Positions 1-9,191 are shown, counted from the first letter of the stretch. The stretch: DNA of 64,000 bases from Stenotrophomonas nematodicola (GCF_009467805.1 NZ_WIAY01000006.1:1-64000), one strand, 5' to 3'. Notes: a model not told the origin generated them from the letters alone. Translations and numbers: made by a program.

Positions 1-314
1 AGGTGATTGCCGCCAACGGCCCGGTGAGCCTGCAGTCCAACACCGGCGAGCTGGAGCTGCTGGCCGACCAGGCCATCACCGTGACCGCCACCGACGACCG
101 CATCGACATCCTGGCCCAGCAGAAAGTGGTGCTGCAGGCTGGCAACAGCGCGATCACGCTGGAAGGCGGCAACATCACTTTCAGCTGCCCGGGCACGTTT
201 ACCGTCAAGGCCGGGCAGCATCCGTTCATGGGTGGGGAAAGCGGTGAGGCCGGTATCGAATCGCTTCCGCAGGGACTGGTCCAGTTGAAGGGCCGCGCCC
301 CGTTCTCGGTCTAG
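1..314 (+). CDS. vgrG: VgrG type VI secretion spike protein, C-terminal fragment (5' end outside window)
   Basis: The visible 103 residues are a run of short beta-strand repeats (NGPVSLQSNTGELELLADQ, then AQQKVVLQAGNSAITLEGGNITFSCPGTFTVKAGQH). This is the pattern of the DUF2345 beta-prism that follows the gp27/gp5-like core in VgrG proteins. The reading frame is open to the left edge, so the gene starts outside the window. The short tail after the prism (about 20 residues, no extra domain) means this is not an 'evolved' VgrG. The next gene begins 11 bases downstream on the same strand and encodes a peptidoglycan hydrolase, the usual layout for a VgrG-loaded cargo effector. The family call is firm; cargo loading is inferred from position. 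Confidence 0.85.
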   Translation, partial: VIAANGPVSLQSNTGELELLADQAITVTATDDRIDILAQQKVVLQAGNSAITLEGGNITFSCPGTFTVKAGQHPFMGGESGEAGIESLPQGLVQLKGRAPFSV

Positions 315-325
315 GGAAAGACAGC

Positions 326-2560
326 ATGCTCATCAGTTACCCGATCCTCCCCGCCAATGGCGGCAATCAGAACGAGCAGCAGAAACTCGACGCCATGCTG
401 GCGCTGGCACAAGCGGACCGCGGCCTGTATCCGGTGACCACCGGCAACCGCTGGCATGGCGGCATCCATCTGACCCCAGGCGACCAGCCGATCCGTGCGG
501 TGGCCGATGGTGTGATCGTCGCGTACCGGCTGGCGCCGGAGACCCGTGACTATCCGGGTCTGGGCAACTACGACACCAGTTTTGTGTTGATAAAACACGA
601 GACCGACTCGGGCGAGAACACCCGCGTGGTGTTCCATTCGCTTTACATGCACCTGCAGCCCAAGGGCGTAATGACCCCGGCGCGACGCCAGTTGCTGCTT
701 CCCTTCCTGCGCGACGCCGCCGTCGGCACCGATGCCGTACGCGCGCCGGACAATACGCGTGTTTCGCGCAAGGACGTGATCGGCTTCGGCGGCCAGTTGT
801 ATGGGCAGTCCACCGTACATTTCGAAATTTTCGCCAGCGAGGCCGACTTCCGCGCCGCCGATACCGGCTTCTGGCGCGACCGCACTGCTATCGCGGCAGG
901 CAGCCACGGCTCAACAGATGTCTATGGCGACAGCTACTTCATCATTCCCGCCTCGCGCACTTTCAGCGCGCGTCACCCGCGCGCGACGGCTCCGCACCGT
1001 CTGACGTTCCCTGCGTTCCGCAATACCCATTACGACCTGGACGTCGGTCAGGAGGGTCAGAACGCCACCCGTCTGCTGGTGAAAGTCGCCTTCGGTGGCG
1101 GCAACCGCGTCTCCACCACGTACGCGCTGGATGACCAGGGCGAGGTGGTCGCCCAGGTGGGCCAGCCTGTGCAGCAGGCCGGCTATGAGTACGAGATGTA
1201 CCGCATCGCGAACCTTCTGTACGACGACTGTACCAGCGCAGGCTTCGACTACCTGCGTTTCGGTCGCCTGCTGGGCGCGGACACCACCACCCACGTAGAG
1301 AACTGGCAGCTGGTCCGCTATGCAGACGCCAGCGTGGGTTACATCAATCTGGCCGATCCCGCCCAACAGATCAGCGTTCTCTCCGATGCTGATTTTCCGC
1401 TGCACTGGCGTGCGGTGGTGGAGGGCGACGCGGCCAGCCCGGAAGATGGCATTGCCAATGTCGATCGCCTGACCGAGCTGCTCGGCCTGGCCACTCCGTC
1501 GCCGGTCCCATCGCTGTCGGCACCTGCGGAGTTTGCCGCCCGGGCCAATGCGGCCGGCGCGGCCGAGCAGCTTCGCCACCTGATCTGCAAACACCCCAGC
1601 GAATGGGACGCCAGCGATCTGGAGGCCCGCTACGCCGTGTATCGTCAGCCAGGCGCGGTGTTGCACACCGATGAGTCCTGGCAGAACTTCAAGACCCACG
1701 TGGAAGCGCTCGCCTTCTGGCCGCAGAGCGGGCTGCCGGAACGCCAGGTCTGGCACTTCCACCCGCTTCAGTTCATCCACCACTACCGCAAGTGCCTGTG
1801 GCTCAGCCGCGACGAGCTCAAGAAGGTCTACCCCGACAGCAAGTACCCGATCACCGCGCTGGCTACCGAAGGCCGTGGACGAACACCGGACAGCATCCGG
1901 GACGACTACCGCGTCCAGATCAACCAGGTCACACGCAAGTATCTGGTCACCACCCAGATCCGGATGGCGCACTTCTTCGGCCAGGGCGCCGTGGAATCGA
2001 TGTATCTGGCGCTGATGCTGGAAGGCTCGGCGAACTACTCGCGCAACCCGCGGCACCAGAGTTTCCAGCCGGAAACCAATGGTTTCTACGCGCCAGCGCA
2101 GCCCAATTACCTGTTCTACCTGGAAAACCGGCTGGGCAACATCACCACCGGCGATGGCCCCAAGTACCGCGGTCGGGGCATGAAGCAGCTCACCGGCCGG
2201 GAAAACTACTCCAAGTACTGGGTGTATCGCGGCTGGCTGGATGCGAGCACATTCACCTCGCCGTGGTGGAACCCGGCGCGGCCCGCACGGGCGCCGACCA
2301 TCAATGATCCGCAACGCCTGTCCACCGACGCCTACGCCGCCATCGATGCCGGCGGCTGGTACTGGGAGGCTGGCTCGGCGCAGAATCAGTTCCGCACCAT
2401 CAACAATGCCATCACCGGCAACGTCATCGACCGCGCCAGCGTGCGTACCGTTGCCGTCGCCATCAACGGGGTCAACCGCAGCACGGGCGATCCCAATGGC
2501 CTGGCCGAACGACTTCGGGAAACCGAATCGGCGGGCCGTGTACTTACGGATCAGATATGA
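326..2560 (+). CDS. Two-domain peptidoglycan hydrolase, probable type VI effector (M23-like peptidase + GH19-like)
   Basis: 744 residues without a signal peptide, as expected for a cargo effector. Residues about 40-175 resemble an M23/LytM endopeptidase: WHGGIHL (H44, H48), SLYMHL (H109) and STVHFEIF (H165). The usual HxxxD ligand pair is HxxxH here, and the first His of the usual HxH is Thr163. Residues about 540-740 resemble family GH19 chitinase/lysozymes: MAHFFGQGAVES with E557, E566 in MLEG, then KYRGRGMKQLTGRENY and the closing AINGVN. The middle part (about 230-500) is unassigned. Together the domains would cut both peptide and glycan bonds of a rival's wall. The gene lies just after vgrG and overlaps the following lipoprotein gene by ATGA, the classic effector-immunity arrangement. 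Function is inferred from domains and context. Confidence 0.75.
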   Translation: MLISYPILPANGGNQNEQQKLDAMLALAQADRGLYPVTTGNRWHGGIHLTPGDQPIRAVADGVIVAYRLAPETRDYPGLGNYDTSFVLIKHETDSGENTRVVFHSLYMHLQPKGVMTPARRQLLLPFLRDAAVGTDAVRAPDNTRVSRKDVIGFGGQLYGQSTVHFEIFASEADFRAADTGFWRDRTAIAAGSHGSTDVYGDSYFIIPASRTFSARHPRATAPHRLTFPAFRNTHYDLDVGQEGQNATRLLVKVAFGGGNRVSTTYALDDQGEVVAQVGQPVQQAGYEYEMYRIANLLYDDCTSAGFDYLRFGRLLGADTTTHVENWQLVRYADASVGYINLADPAQQISVLSDADFPLHWRAVVEGDAASPEDGIANVDRLTELLGLATPSPVPSLSAPAEFAARANAAGAAEQLRHLICKHPSEWDASDLEARYAVYRQPGAVLHTDESWQNFKTHVEALAFWPQSGLPERQVWHFHPLQFIHHYRKCLWLSRDELKKVYPDSKYPITALATEGRGRTPDSIRDDYRVQINQVTRKYLVTTQIRMAHFFGQGAVESMYLALMLEGSANYSRNPRHQSFQPETNGFYAPAQPNYLFYLENRLGNITTGDGPKYRGRGMKQLTGRENYSKYWVYRGWLDASTFTSPWWNPARPARAPTINDPQRLSTDAYAAIDAGGWYWEAGSAQNQFRTINNAITGNVIDRASVRTVAVAINGVNRSTGDPNGLAERLRETESAGRVLTDQI

Positions 2561-3096
2561 CCCTTACCCGCTCCCTGCAGCTCACTGCGTTGTTCCTGCT
2601 GACCGCCTGCAGCACGGTGGGCAGCGCCCTGGAACCGGTCGCGTCCAAAGCGCCCGCGTACACGCTCTCGGCCAACACCGGCCTGGGTGCGGGGCAACCC
2701 GATACGGTGTGCCGGAACGTGCAGGTAAAGCGTCGGACCGTCGGCGTGTACTGCCGATCCAGCAGCACGGCCCTGCTGCAGGAGCTCGGAGTGTCGGTCA
2801 CCCCGGCAGACCCCGGCGACGCCAGCCCCGCGCGCAACGTGGATTTCGCCACAGGCATGAGCCAGTACAGCGGTACGCCGCGCAGGCTGCATGGCCGCGA
2901 TGGATTCACCGCGGAGGTCGACTGCGACACCGGCACAGGCGAGGTATACCGCGCCACGGGGACCTGCCTTGCCGCCGTCTCGTTCGATGACGCCCGCCGG
3001 TTCCACTACACGCAATTGACCCTGCGCGATGAAGCCGCCGGCAAACAGATCCTGTCGCCGGACGACGCGCTTGCCATTGCCGACGCACTGGATTGA
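2557..3096 (+). CDS. Small lipoprotein, candidate immunity protein to the upstream hydrolase
   Basis: 179 residues. The N-terminus (MTLTRSLQLTALFLLTAC-S) is a lipoprotein signal with lipobox LTAC and Cys18. I do not recognise a domain. The mature part has four cysteines in pairs (VCRNV/YCRSS and DCDTG/TCLAA) that may form disulfides, and it ends ILSPDDALAIADALD. The start codon overlaps the effector stop (ATGA), so the two genes are translationally coupled. An effector that cuts the wall must be neutralised in the periplasm, and a coupled, exported lipoprotein fits that role. Immunity function is inferred only. A related C-terminal segment is found again at 3626-3742. Confidence 0.6.
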   Translation: MTLTRSLQLTALFLLTACSTVGSALEPVASKAPAYTLSANTGLGAGQPDTVCRNVQVKRRTVGVYCRSSSTALLQELGVSVTPADPGDASPARNVDFATGMSQYSGTPRRLHGRDGFTAEVDCDTGTGEVYRATGTCLAAVSFDDARRFHYTQLTLRDEAAGKQILSPDDALAIADALD

Positions 3097-3170
3097 CCTG
3101 CGCCTGACCATGCCGGCGCAGGTGTGCGGCAGGTGAACGGATCCCAGTCTTTCCTATCGGGTACTAGGCG

Positions 3171-3623
3171 ATGAAATATGTTTCGTGGGCGCTGCTCGCA
3201 CTCGTCGCCAGCACCGCCGCCGCGTGCGCGCCGACGCCCGCCGGCGCCATCCGGATCAAGGGCGACCATTTCGTCTACCCGTCGCAGCAGGCCGAAGCGA
3301 GCATCAGGCTGGGGCCGTCGCTGGACGCCTGGAACGTCAGCTGCGACAAGCGCCACGCATTGGTATGGGGCCGCGCATGGGACCAGATCCAGCCGGGCGA
3401 CGCACCCTACTCCAACCTCTATCTGCTTGACCTCGACAAGGGTGAGATCGTTGCCCATGTCACTGTCAGCAGTGGCCCCTACGAGACAGAATTCAGCCAG
3501 GACCAGACCCTGGTCCGCATTGACGAGCGGATTCTGCGCCAGGCCGACGGCACGGAGGTCGATCCTCCGCCGGCGTTTCACCCGGAAACGTGCGCGCCAT
3601 TCGCGGGCAAGAACAGCGCGTGA
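3171..3623 (+). CDS. Small lipoprotein of unknown function, second candidate immunity protein
   Basis: 150 residues with a lipoprotein signal (MKYVSWALLALVASTAAAC, Cys19). The mature part is beta-rich with aromatic residues (NVSCDKRHALVWGRAWDQI, SNLYLLDLDKGEIVAHVTV) and two further cysteines. I do not recognise the family. It follows the first lipoprotein by 74 bases on the same strand and lies in the effector cassette. It could protect against one of the two catalytic activities, or be an orphan immunity gene kept against a sister strain. Both readings are inference. Confidence 0.5.
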   Translation: MKYVSWALLALVASTAAACAPTPAGAIRIKGDHFVYPSQQAEASIRLGPSLDAWNVSCDKRHALVWGRAWDQIQPGDAPYSNLYLLDLDKGEIVAHVTVSSGPYETEFSQDQTLVRIDERILRQADGTEVDPPPAFHPETCAPFAGKNSA

Positions 3624-3625
3624 AA

Positions 3626-3742
3626 TGTCACGTCGCAACGCGCCGCTGTACCGGGCCACGGCAGCCTGGTCTGGCCACCGATGCGGTGCTGGCCATCATC
3701 GACGTCTTGGAACAAGGCGAAACATCCGGATCAATGGACTGA
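3626..3742 (+). pseudogene. Decayed 3' end of a lipoprotein gene related to the one at 2557-3096
   Basis: A reading frame without a start, different from both neighbours, reads GLATDAVLAIIDVLEQ (3668-3715) before a stop at 3740-3742. The C-terminus of the lipoprotein at 2557-3096 reads ILSPDDALAIADALD. The aligned 14-residue blocks share L, D, L, A, I, D and L at the same places, with conservative changes elsewhere. This looks like the last exon-sized scrap of a duplicated immunity gene whose 5' part has been lost. The match is short, so chance similarity is not excluded. Confidence 0.35.
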
Positions 3743-3744
3743 CC

Positions 3745-4476
3745 ATGAGACTGCGTACCCCCCTGCTGCCGGCGCTCGCCTGCGTTGCGCTGCTGGCCGC
3801 CTGCAAGGGCCCGCCGACCGACCCTGCGACACCGGCACCGCTCCCGGCTGCAGGCGCGGCAACGCCATCGGCGCCCGCCGCGACCCCACTGGTCCATCTC
3901 GCCGAGATCGACGCCGCCACGCTCCAGGCGCTGGGCGTGAGCGCCCCGCTGAAGACTGTGCACTTCCGCGACAGGGACGGCGAAGGCCTGCTGGTGCTGG
4001 ACCGGATCGACAGCCAGGCGCCCGATGCCGACAGCGGCGAGGCGATGGACGTGGCGCTGCTGACCGCCACGCTCTACCGGCGTGCCGACACCGCCACGTC
4101 GTTCGTCGAGCGCTGGCGCAGCGAACACCGCACCGAGTGCCCGGGTCTTGACCTGGAAGCCGCCTATTTCCTCGACAACGCCGAGGCCACCGACCTCGAC
4201 GGCGATGGTGTGGCCGAACTGACCCTGCCCAGCCACGCCTTCTGCGGCGGCGGTGTGGACCCGCATCAGATCGTGATCGAGCTGCGACGCGGCGATGATC
4301 GCTACCGGGTCGAGGGCGAGTCGCTGGTGGTCATCGATGGCGAAGCGCCGTTTGGCGGTGAACGTGCCGACAGCCCGTCCTACGCCGCCGCACCGGCAGC
4401 GTTCCGCCAGCACCTGGATACGGTCTGGCAGGCGGTGCACACCCTGCCCGGCCGCGAATCGGACGGCGGGCCGTAG
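3745..4476 (+). CDS. Lipoprotein of unknown function, third in the effector cassette
   Basis: 243 residues. I start at ATG 3745 because it opens a clear lipoprotein signal (MRLRTPLLPALACVALLAAC, Cys20); the frame is open further upstream but does not look coding. A Pro/Ala-rich linker (PPTDPATPAPLPAAGAATPSAPAATP) follows, as in lipoproteins that span away from the membrane. The globular part contains DLDGDGVAELTLPS, an EF-hand-like or FG-GAP-like acidic loop that could bind calcium. I cannot name the family. The position directly after two small lipoproteins suggests a part in the same cassette, but it could be unrelated. Confidence 0.6.
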   Translation: MRLRTPLLPALACVALLAACKGPPTDPATPAPLPAAGAATPSAPAATPLVHLAEIDAATLQALGVSAPLKTVHFRDRDGEGLLVLDRIDSQAPDADSGEAMDVALLTATLYRRADTATSFVERWRSEHRTECPGLDLEAAYFLDNAEATDLDGDGVAELTLPSHAFCGGGVDPHQIVIELRRGDDRYRVEGESLVVIDGEAPFGGERADSPSYAAAPAAFRQHLDTVWQAVHTLPGRESDGGP

Positions 4477-4497
4477 CCCGTGCCGCGCCCTGCGCTG

Positions 4498-4992
4498 TCA
4501 GCCGATCACGATGTAGTCGCTGACCAGCGCCGTGCCCTTGTGCGGACCCGGTGCCAGGTGGACGTAGCGCCCGCCGACCTGGTCGATGGCGATGCAGTCG
4601 TCCACGTCCAGCACCGCGTCGGTGTGCGGCTTGAACCAGGCCGCATCGCGCAGCGCCTTGGCTTTCTGACGTGCCTGCGCGGTATCGGTGGCTACCAGCA
4701 ACCGGTAATCGTGCGCCTCGCCCAGCGAGCGTGCGACGTAGCCACCGAGATTGATGAAGAACAGCCGCGGTGCATCCGCTGCCGGTGCCGCCTCGACAAA
4801 GGTCACCTTGTAGCCGTCTACGCCATCCACCGCGAGCCAGCCATCGATGTGCAGACCCTTGGCTGCGCCGAACCAGTCCTGGCGCAGCTGCGGGTAGGCG
4901 TCTTCGATGCGCGCAACGTTGGCGAAGGCCACGTCGTGGACCTCGATGCGGGCGCGGTCATGGCGGCCGCCCAGCATGAATACATGCAACAT
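4498..4992 (-). CDS. DUF1543 family protein
   Basis: 164 residues. The chosen start (4992) gives MLHVFMLGGRHDRARIEVHDVAFANV, the usual opening of DUF1543 proteins; upstream codons of the frame look non-coding. Two similar halves are visible: HDVAFANVARIEDAYPQLRQDWFG and DYRLLVATDTAQARQKAKALRD. It has no signal peptide and no membrane segment, so it is cytosolic. The function of the family is not known. It is convergent with the lipoprotein gene to its left and divergent from the I78 inhibitor gene to its right. Confidence 0.7.
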   Translation of the reverse strand: MLHVFMLGGRHDRARIEVHDVAFANVARIEDAYPQLRQDWFGAAKGLHIDGWLAVDGVDGYKVTFVEAAPAADAPRLFFINLGGYVARSLGEAHDYRLLVATDTAQARQKAKALRDAAWFKPHTDAVLDVDDCIAIDQVGGRYVHLAPGPHKGTALVSDYIVIG

Positions 4993-5153
4993 GTCCGATC
5001 TGCTCCTGCGTCCCACCCTCGCGGCGGGCGGCCATTGTACCTGCGCTGTGGACCCGCCCCCGCGCGGCGCGTCATCGTGTCGCGCCCGCCCACGACACGA
5101 AACTCGCGGCGGCAGTGGTATCGTCGGCGCCCGAACCTGCAGGAGCCATCCCC

Positions 5154-5462
5154 ATGCCATCCCTCGCCCGTCGCGCCGCCCTTCCGCTGCTTGCGCTGTG
5201 CAGCGCCGCGGCACTGAGCGCCTGCGTCAGCTCCCCCGGCCCGGCCATCACCGGTCCCGGCCTCTGCGATGCCAGTGGCCTGGGCTGGTCGGTCGGCCAC
5301 GTCGCCGATGAAGCCACCCTGCGCCGCCTGCTGCGTGAGAGCGGCGCGGGCCTGATCAATCCGATCGGCCCAGCCACCATCACCTCCAAAGACCTGCGCA
5401 AGGACCGCCTGCGGGTGTTCATCGACAAGGACAACATCATCACTGCAGCACGCTGCGAGTGA
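5154..5462 (+). CDS. I78-family peptidase inhibitor, lipoprotein
   Basis: 102 residues. ATG 5154 is preceded by AGGAG at 5141-5145 and opens a lipoprotein signal ending LSAC. The mature part carries the I78 inhibitor pattern: CDASGLGWSVGHVADEATLRRL, then GPATITSKDLRKDRLRVFIDKDNIITAARCE, where the DRLRVFID strand and the terminal Cys are typical. Members inhibit serine peptidases of the subtilisin/chymotrypsin type. A lipid anchor would place it on the periplasmic face of a membrane, guarding the envelope from the cell's own or foreign proteases. The target is unknown. Confidence 0.75.
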   Translation: MPSLARRAALPLLALCSAAALSACVSSPGPAITGPGLCDASGLGWSVGHVADEATLRRLLRESGAGLINPIGPATITSKDLRKDRLRVFIDKDNIITAARCE

Positions 5463-5470
5463 TGCGCCCG

Positions 5471-5496
5471 CTGCGGGCGCTCAGTGGCGCCCGCAG
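5471..5496. terminator. Bidirectional hairpin between the I78 inhibitor gene and dld
   Basis: A perfect 10-bp inverted repeat (CTGCGGGCGC / GCGCCCGCAG) with a 6-base loop lies between two convergent genes and overlaps the last codons of dld. It has no T-run on either side, so termination may need Rho. Confidence 0.5.
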
Positions 5497-7199
5497 TCGT
5501 GCCCGCCCCAGTGCGCCCCGCGCGGGGTCTGGCCAATGCCGGGGTTGAAGGCGTTGCTGGGGTCCAGCGTGCGGTAGAACGCTGCCAGCGGCGGTTTGGC
5601 CGGGTAGAGATGGCCCACATTGTGCTCGGCCGGATACTCGGCCCCGCGCTGGTCCAGCAGCGCCCACATCGCATGTTCGATCGCCAGCGGATCTTCGCCC
5701 TTGCGCACGATGTAGTCCTGGTGGAATACATGGCACAGGAAGTGCCCGTAGTAGAGCTTGCCGGCCAGGCGTGCATCGAGGTCCGGCGGCAGCTGCTCCA
5801 CCCAGTGGCGATCGTCGCGACGCAGCGCAACGTCCAGGGCCACGATGTCCTCGACGTCACGCCGGTGGACCTCGCGGTACCGCACGGCGGCGCCCGCCAC
5901 GGCGAAGCGATGCAGGAAGGCCTTGCGCCCCTCCTCGGCCGTGCACTGGAAGTAATCGCCCTCCCCGCTCGCAAAGTGATCGCGCAGGAAGGTCGCGGTC
6001 GCCGCGGCATCCACCGCCGACACCTTGAGCAGCAGATGGTGCTCGTAGCGCGCACGGAACTGCCCCATGCGCGCCGGCAGGTGGCCAGGCAGGCAGCGCA
6101 TGACCAGCTGGATCGCGCGGTCGGTGACGCCGCGCAGGCCCAGGCTTTCGAACCAGCCATCGATGCGGCTCTTCAACGCGAATGCGGCGGGCACCCGCCC
6201 CGTGCCGAAGCGGTCGATCAGCAGGAAGGTGTCCTTGCCATAGCGCTCGCCGATGTCATACGCCTCGCGGTGCAGATATTCGCCGGAGATGGGCAGGCGC
6301 TCGAACGCGGTCAACAGGTGGCGCCGGATCGCCGTGAGATCCTCCATCGCATTGCTGCCGATGTAGAACACTTCGCCCGCCTCGCGCGCGAAGGTGTCCA
6401 GGCGCACCGCGAAGACCGCCAGCTTGCCGGCCGAACCGGAGGCTTCGTAGTGACGCGAGGGATCGGCGTTGTAGCGTGCGGGGGTGTCGGCATCGACCTG
6501 ACGGACCTGCTCGGCGTAGCGCGGGTCCGACGCGGCGCGATCGCCACCGTTGTCGACGTCGCCCGGCGAGTAGTCGCCGCGTTGCAGCCGTTCCAGAATC
6601 TGCTCGGGGGTGTCTCCCAGCGCGATGCCAAGATGGTTGACCAAGTGCAGTTGCCCATCCGCGTCGACCTGGGCGAACAGCGCCATTTCGGTGTAGGCCG
6701 GTCCGCGGCGGACCAGCGAGCCGCCGGAATTGTTGCAGACACCGCCCAGCACCGATGCCCCGATGCACGATGACCCGATCACCGAGTGCGGTTCGCGGTC
6801 CAGCGGCGCCAGCGCCTGCTCCAGCCGATCCAGCGTGGCACCGGGCAGGCAGACCACCTGGCGCCCGTCGTTGAGCAGCTGGATGCCGGTGAGCCGCAGC
6901 GTGTTGACGATCACCACAGGGCGGTCGTAGTCCGCGCCATCGGGCGTGGAGCCGCCGGTCAGGCCGGTGTTGGCCGCCTGCATGATGACGATGGCGTTGG
7001 CCGCCACGATTGCCTGCAGGGCGCGCCATTGTTCGAGCAGCGTGCCGGGACGCACCACCGCCAGTACCGGCCCGTCGCCGAAGCGATAGCCCTTGCGGAA
7101 GCGCCGGGTCGGCTTGTCGCCGCACAGCACGTGCGCATCGCCGACGATGCCGCGCAGCTGCGCCAGCAGCGCCGCCGTGTTCCCGGGCGCGCCGCTCAC
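5481..7199 (-). CDS. dld: Quinone-dependent D-lactate dehydrogenase
   Basis: 572 residues, the length of E. coli Dld (571). It oxidises D-lactate to pyruvate and passes electrons from FAD to membrane quinone. The FAD-binding segment is plain ([30 protein letters not shown], with [23 protein letters not shown]), and the C-terminal membrane-binding part includes [35 protein letters not shown]. The start is GTG at 7199, overlapping the lldD stop as GTGA, so it is translated by coupling. It is the last gene of lldP-lldR-lldD-dld and lets the cell use both lactate isomers from one operon. Confidence 0.95.
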   Translation of the reverse strand: MSGAPGNTAALLAQLRGIVGDAHVLCGDKPTRRFRKGYRFGDGPVLAVVRPGTLLEQWRALQAIVAANAIVIMQAANTGLTGGSTPDGADYDRPVVIVNTLRLTGIQLLNDGRQVVCLPGATLDRLEQALAPLDREPHSVIGSSCIGASVLGGVCNNSGGSLVRRGPAYTEMALFAQVDADGQLHLVNHLGIALGDTPEQILERLQRGDYSPGDVDNGGDRAASDPRYAEQVRQVDADTPARYNADPSRHYEASGSAGKLAVFAVRLDTFAREAGEVFYIGSNAMEDLTAIRRHLLTAFERLPISGEYLHREAYDIGERYGKDTFLLIDRFGTGRVPAAFALKSRIDGWFESLGLRGVTDRAIQLVMRCLPGHLPARMGQFRARYEHHLLLKVSAVDAAATATFLRDHFASGEGDYFQCTAEEGRKAFLHRFAVAGAAVRYREVHRRDVEDIVALDVALRRDDRHWVEQLPPDLDARLAGKLYYGHFLCHVFHQDYIVRKGEDPLAIEHAMWALLDQRGAEYPAEHNVGHLYPAKPPLAAFYRTLDPSNAFNPGIGQTPRGAHWGGHDCGRH

Positions 7200-8356
7200 G
7201 GGGCGCCCGCGAGGTGACGGGTGGCGTCCACCAGCGAATCGCGACTGATGTCGGCGATGGTTCTGGCGCCGGTCAGCGTCATCGCCACGCGCATTTCCCT
7301 GGCGACCAGGTCCAGCAGGTTGGCCACGCCGGCCTCGCCGTGCGCCGCCAGCGCGTACACGAACGCGCGGCCGAGCAGCACGCTGTCCGCGCCCAGCGCG
7401 ATCATGCGGACCACATCCAGGCCGTTGCGGATGCCAGAATCGGCCAGGATCTTCAGCTCGCCCTTGACCGCGTCGGCGATGGCCGGCAACGCCCGTGCGG
7501 TGGACAGCACGCCATCCAGCTGGCGTCCGCCGTGGTTGGAGACCACGATGCCGTCGGCACCGAAGCGCACCGCATCCCGCGCGTCCTCTGCATCGAGAAT
7601 GCCCTTGATCACCATCGGCCCGGTCCAGAACTCACGGATCCATTCCAGGTCCTTCCAGGAAATGGAGGGATCGAAATTGTTGGCCAGCCAGCCGATGTAG
7701 TCGGCCAGGCCGGTGGGATGGCCGCGGTAGGTGGAAATGTTGCCCAGATCATGGGGGCGGCCAAGCAGACCCACATCCCATGCCCATCGCGGATGGGTGG
7801 CGGCCTGCAGCATGCGCCGTGCCGGCGCGTGGGGGCCACTCATGCCCGAGTGCGCATCACGGTAGCGGGCGCCGGGCGTCGGCATGTCCACCGTGAATAC
7901 CAGCGTGGTCACGCCTGCCGCCTTGGCCCGCTCCAGCGCGTTGCGCATGAAACCGCGGTCCTTGAGCACGTAGAGCTGGAACCACATGGGCCGGTCGATG
8001 GCCGGCGCCACCTCTTCGATCGGGCACACCGACACCGTGGACAGGGTGAACGGAATGCCGCGGCTGGCCGCCGCCTTCGCCGCCTGCACCTCGCCGCGGC
8101 GTGCGTACATGCCGGTCAGGCCAACCGGGGCCAGCGCCACCGGCATCGCCAGCCGCTCGCCGAACAACTCGGTCTCCAGGCTCAGTTCGGCCATGTTGCG
8201 CAGCACGCGCTGGCGCAGGGCCACGTCGGCCAGGTCGGCGACATTGCGTTTGAGGGTGTGCTCGGCATACGCGCCGCCATCGATGTAATGGAACAGGAAC
8301 GGCGGCAGCCGCCGCTGGGCGGCCGCGCGGTAATCGGTGGAGGCGGAGATGATCAT
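7196..8356 (-). CDS. lldD: FMN-dependent L-lactate dehydrogenase
   Basis: 386 residues, typical for LldD. It oxidises L-lactate to pyruvate with electrons to the quinone pool. The alpha-hydroxy-acid oxidase signature is [11 protein letters not shown] near residue 275, with the catalytic His. The FMN-phosphate site is [24 protein letters not shown], and the N-terminus has [30 protein letters not shown]. The gene starts 3 bases after the lldR stop and overlaps dld by 4 bases, so the block is one transcription and translation unit. Confidence 0.95.
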   Translation of the reverse strand: MIISASTDYRAAAQRRLPPFLFHYIDGGAYAEHTLKRNVADLADVALRQRVLRNMAELSLETELFGERLAMPVALAPVGLTGMYARRGEVQAAKAAASRGIPFTLSTVSVCPIEEVAPAIDRPMWFQLYVLKDRGFMRNALERAKAAGVTTLVFTVDMPTPGARYRDAHSGMSGPHAPARRMLQAATHPRWAWDVGLLGRPHDLGNISTYRGHPTGLADYIGWLANNFDPSISWKDLEWIREFWTGPMVIKGILDAEDARDAVRFGADGIVVSNHGGRQLDGVLSTARALPAIADAVKGELKILADSGIRNGLDVVRMIALGADSVLLGRAFVYALAAHGEAGVANLLDLVAREMRVAMTLTGARTIADISRDSLVDATRHLAGAP

Positions 8357-8359
8357 GGG

Positions 8360-9124
8360 TCAACCGTGGGAAGAAGGAAGCCGCGACGCGCGTGTGCGCC
8401 GGGCTTCGTTGTCGTCGAGCGTGCGCAGTGAGGTGTGCACGAATTCCAGGTGCGCGTGCGCGGCAGCGCGCGCACGTTCGGGATCGCCGGAGAGCACGCC
8501 CTCCATCATTTCGCGGTGCTGGACCGACAGCGGCTCGAACGTGCGTGGCGAGGTGTAGAGCTTTTCGCGGCTCTGGGAGATGTTGGTCTGCAGCAGTTCG
8601 AACAGGCCGCGCATGACCTGCAGCAGTACCAGGTTGTGCGAGGCCTCGGCGATGGCCAGGTGGAAGGCGGCATCGGCACGCGCCTCGCCGGCGGGATCAT
8701 CCTTGCCGTGTGCGTCCATCATGGTGTCGAATGCCTGGCGGATCTTCGCGCGGTCCGCGTCGGTCGCGCGCAGGGCTGCGTGCCATGCCGTGGCGCCTTC
8801 CAGTGCGTGGCGGATCTCCAGCACGTCGAAGCGGTACTCCGGGTCGCCCTGGAACAGCGGCAGGTAGGGCATCAGCGGTTCGTCGATGGCCTGTCGCGCG
8901 CGTGCGGCCGGCTCGGCCACGAAGGTGCCGCCGCCCACGCGCGCGGTCAGCAGCCCTTGGCTGGACAGCTGCGCGATCGCTTCGCGCAGCGCGGTGCGCG
9001 ACACCCCCAGCTGCACCGACAGCGGGCGCTCGGCCGGCAACCGGTCGCCGGGCTGCAGGTTCTCGGTCTGGATCAGGTCGCGCAACTGCGCGGCCACCTT
9101 GTCGGAGAGGCGTTCGTTCTTCAT
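8360..9124 (-). CDS. lldR: GntR/FadR-family lactate-responsive regulator
   Basis: 254 residues from ATG 9124 (MKNERLSDKVAAQLRDLI); the upstream extension of the frame (MRAAPAPGINPIARHAG) lacks family features. The N-terminal winged helix reads LQPGDRLPAERPLSVQLGVSRTALREAIAQLSSQGLLTARVGGGTFV. The all-helical FadR-type effector domain has a metal-binding pattern (DAAFHLAIAEASHN, SVQHREMMEGV). It lies inside the lactate operon between lldP and lldD, as in E. coli lldPRD. Such regulators repress without lactate and are released by it. Two matching operators lie upstream of lldP. Confidence 0.9.
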   Translation of the reverse strand: MKNERLSDKVAAQLRDLIQTENLQPGDRLPAERPLSVQLGVSRTALREAIAQLSSQGLLTARVGGGTFVAEPAARARQAIDEPLMPYLPLFQGDPEYRFDVLEIRHALEGATAWHAALRATDADRAKIRQAFDTMMDAHGKDDPAGEARADAAFHLAIAEASHNLVLLQVMRGLFELLQTNISQSREKLYTSPRTFEPLSVQHREMMEGVLSGDPERARAAAHAHLEFVHTSLRTLDDNEARRTRASRLPSSHG

Positions 9125-9191
9125 GCCGCCATTGTCGCCCGCGTGGCGGGCGATGGGGTTGATGCCGGGAGCCGGTGCCGCGCGCATGGGG

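Noticed and set aside
1-4476. Genomic island or prophage origin of the T6SS cassette
   Set aside because: No integrase, repeat, tRNA target or visible base-composition break was found at its edges within the window.
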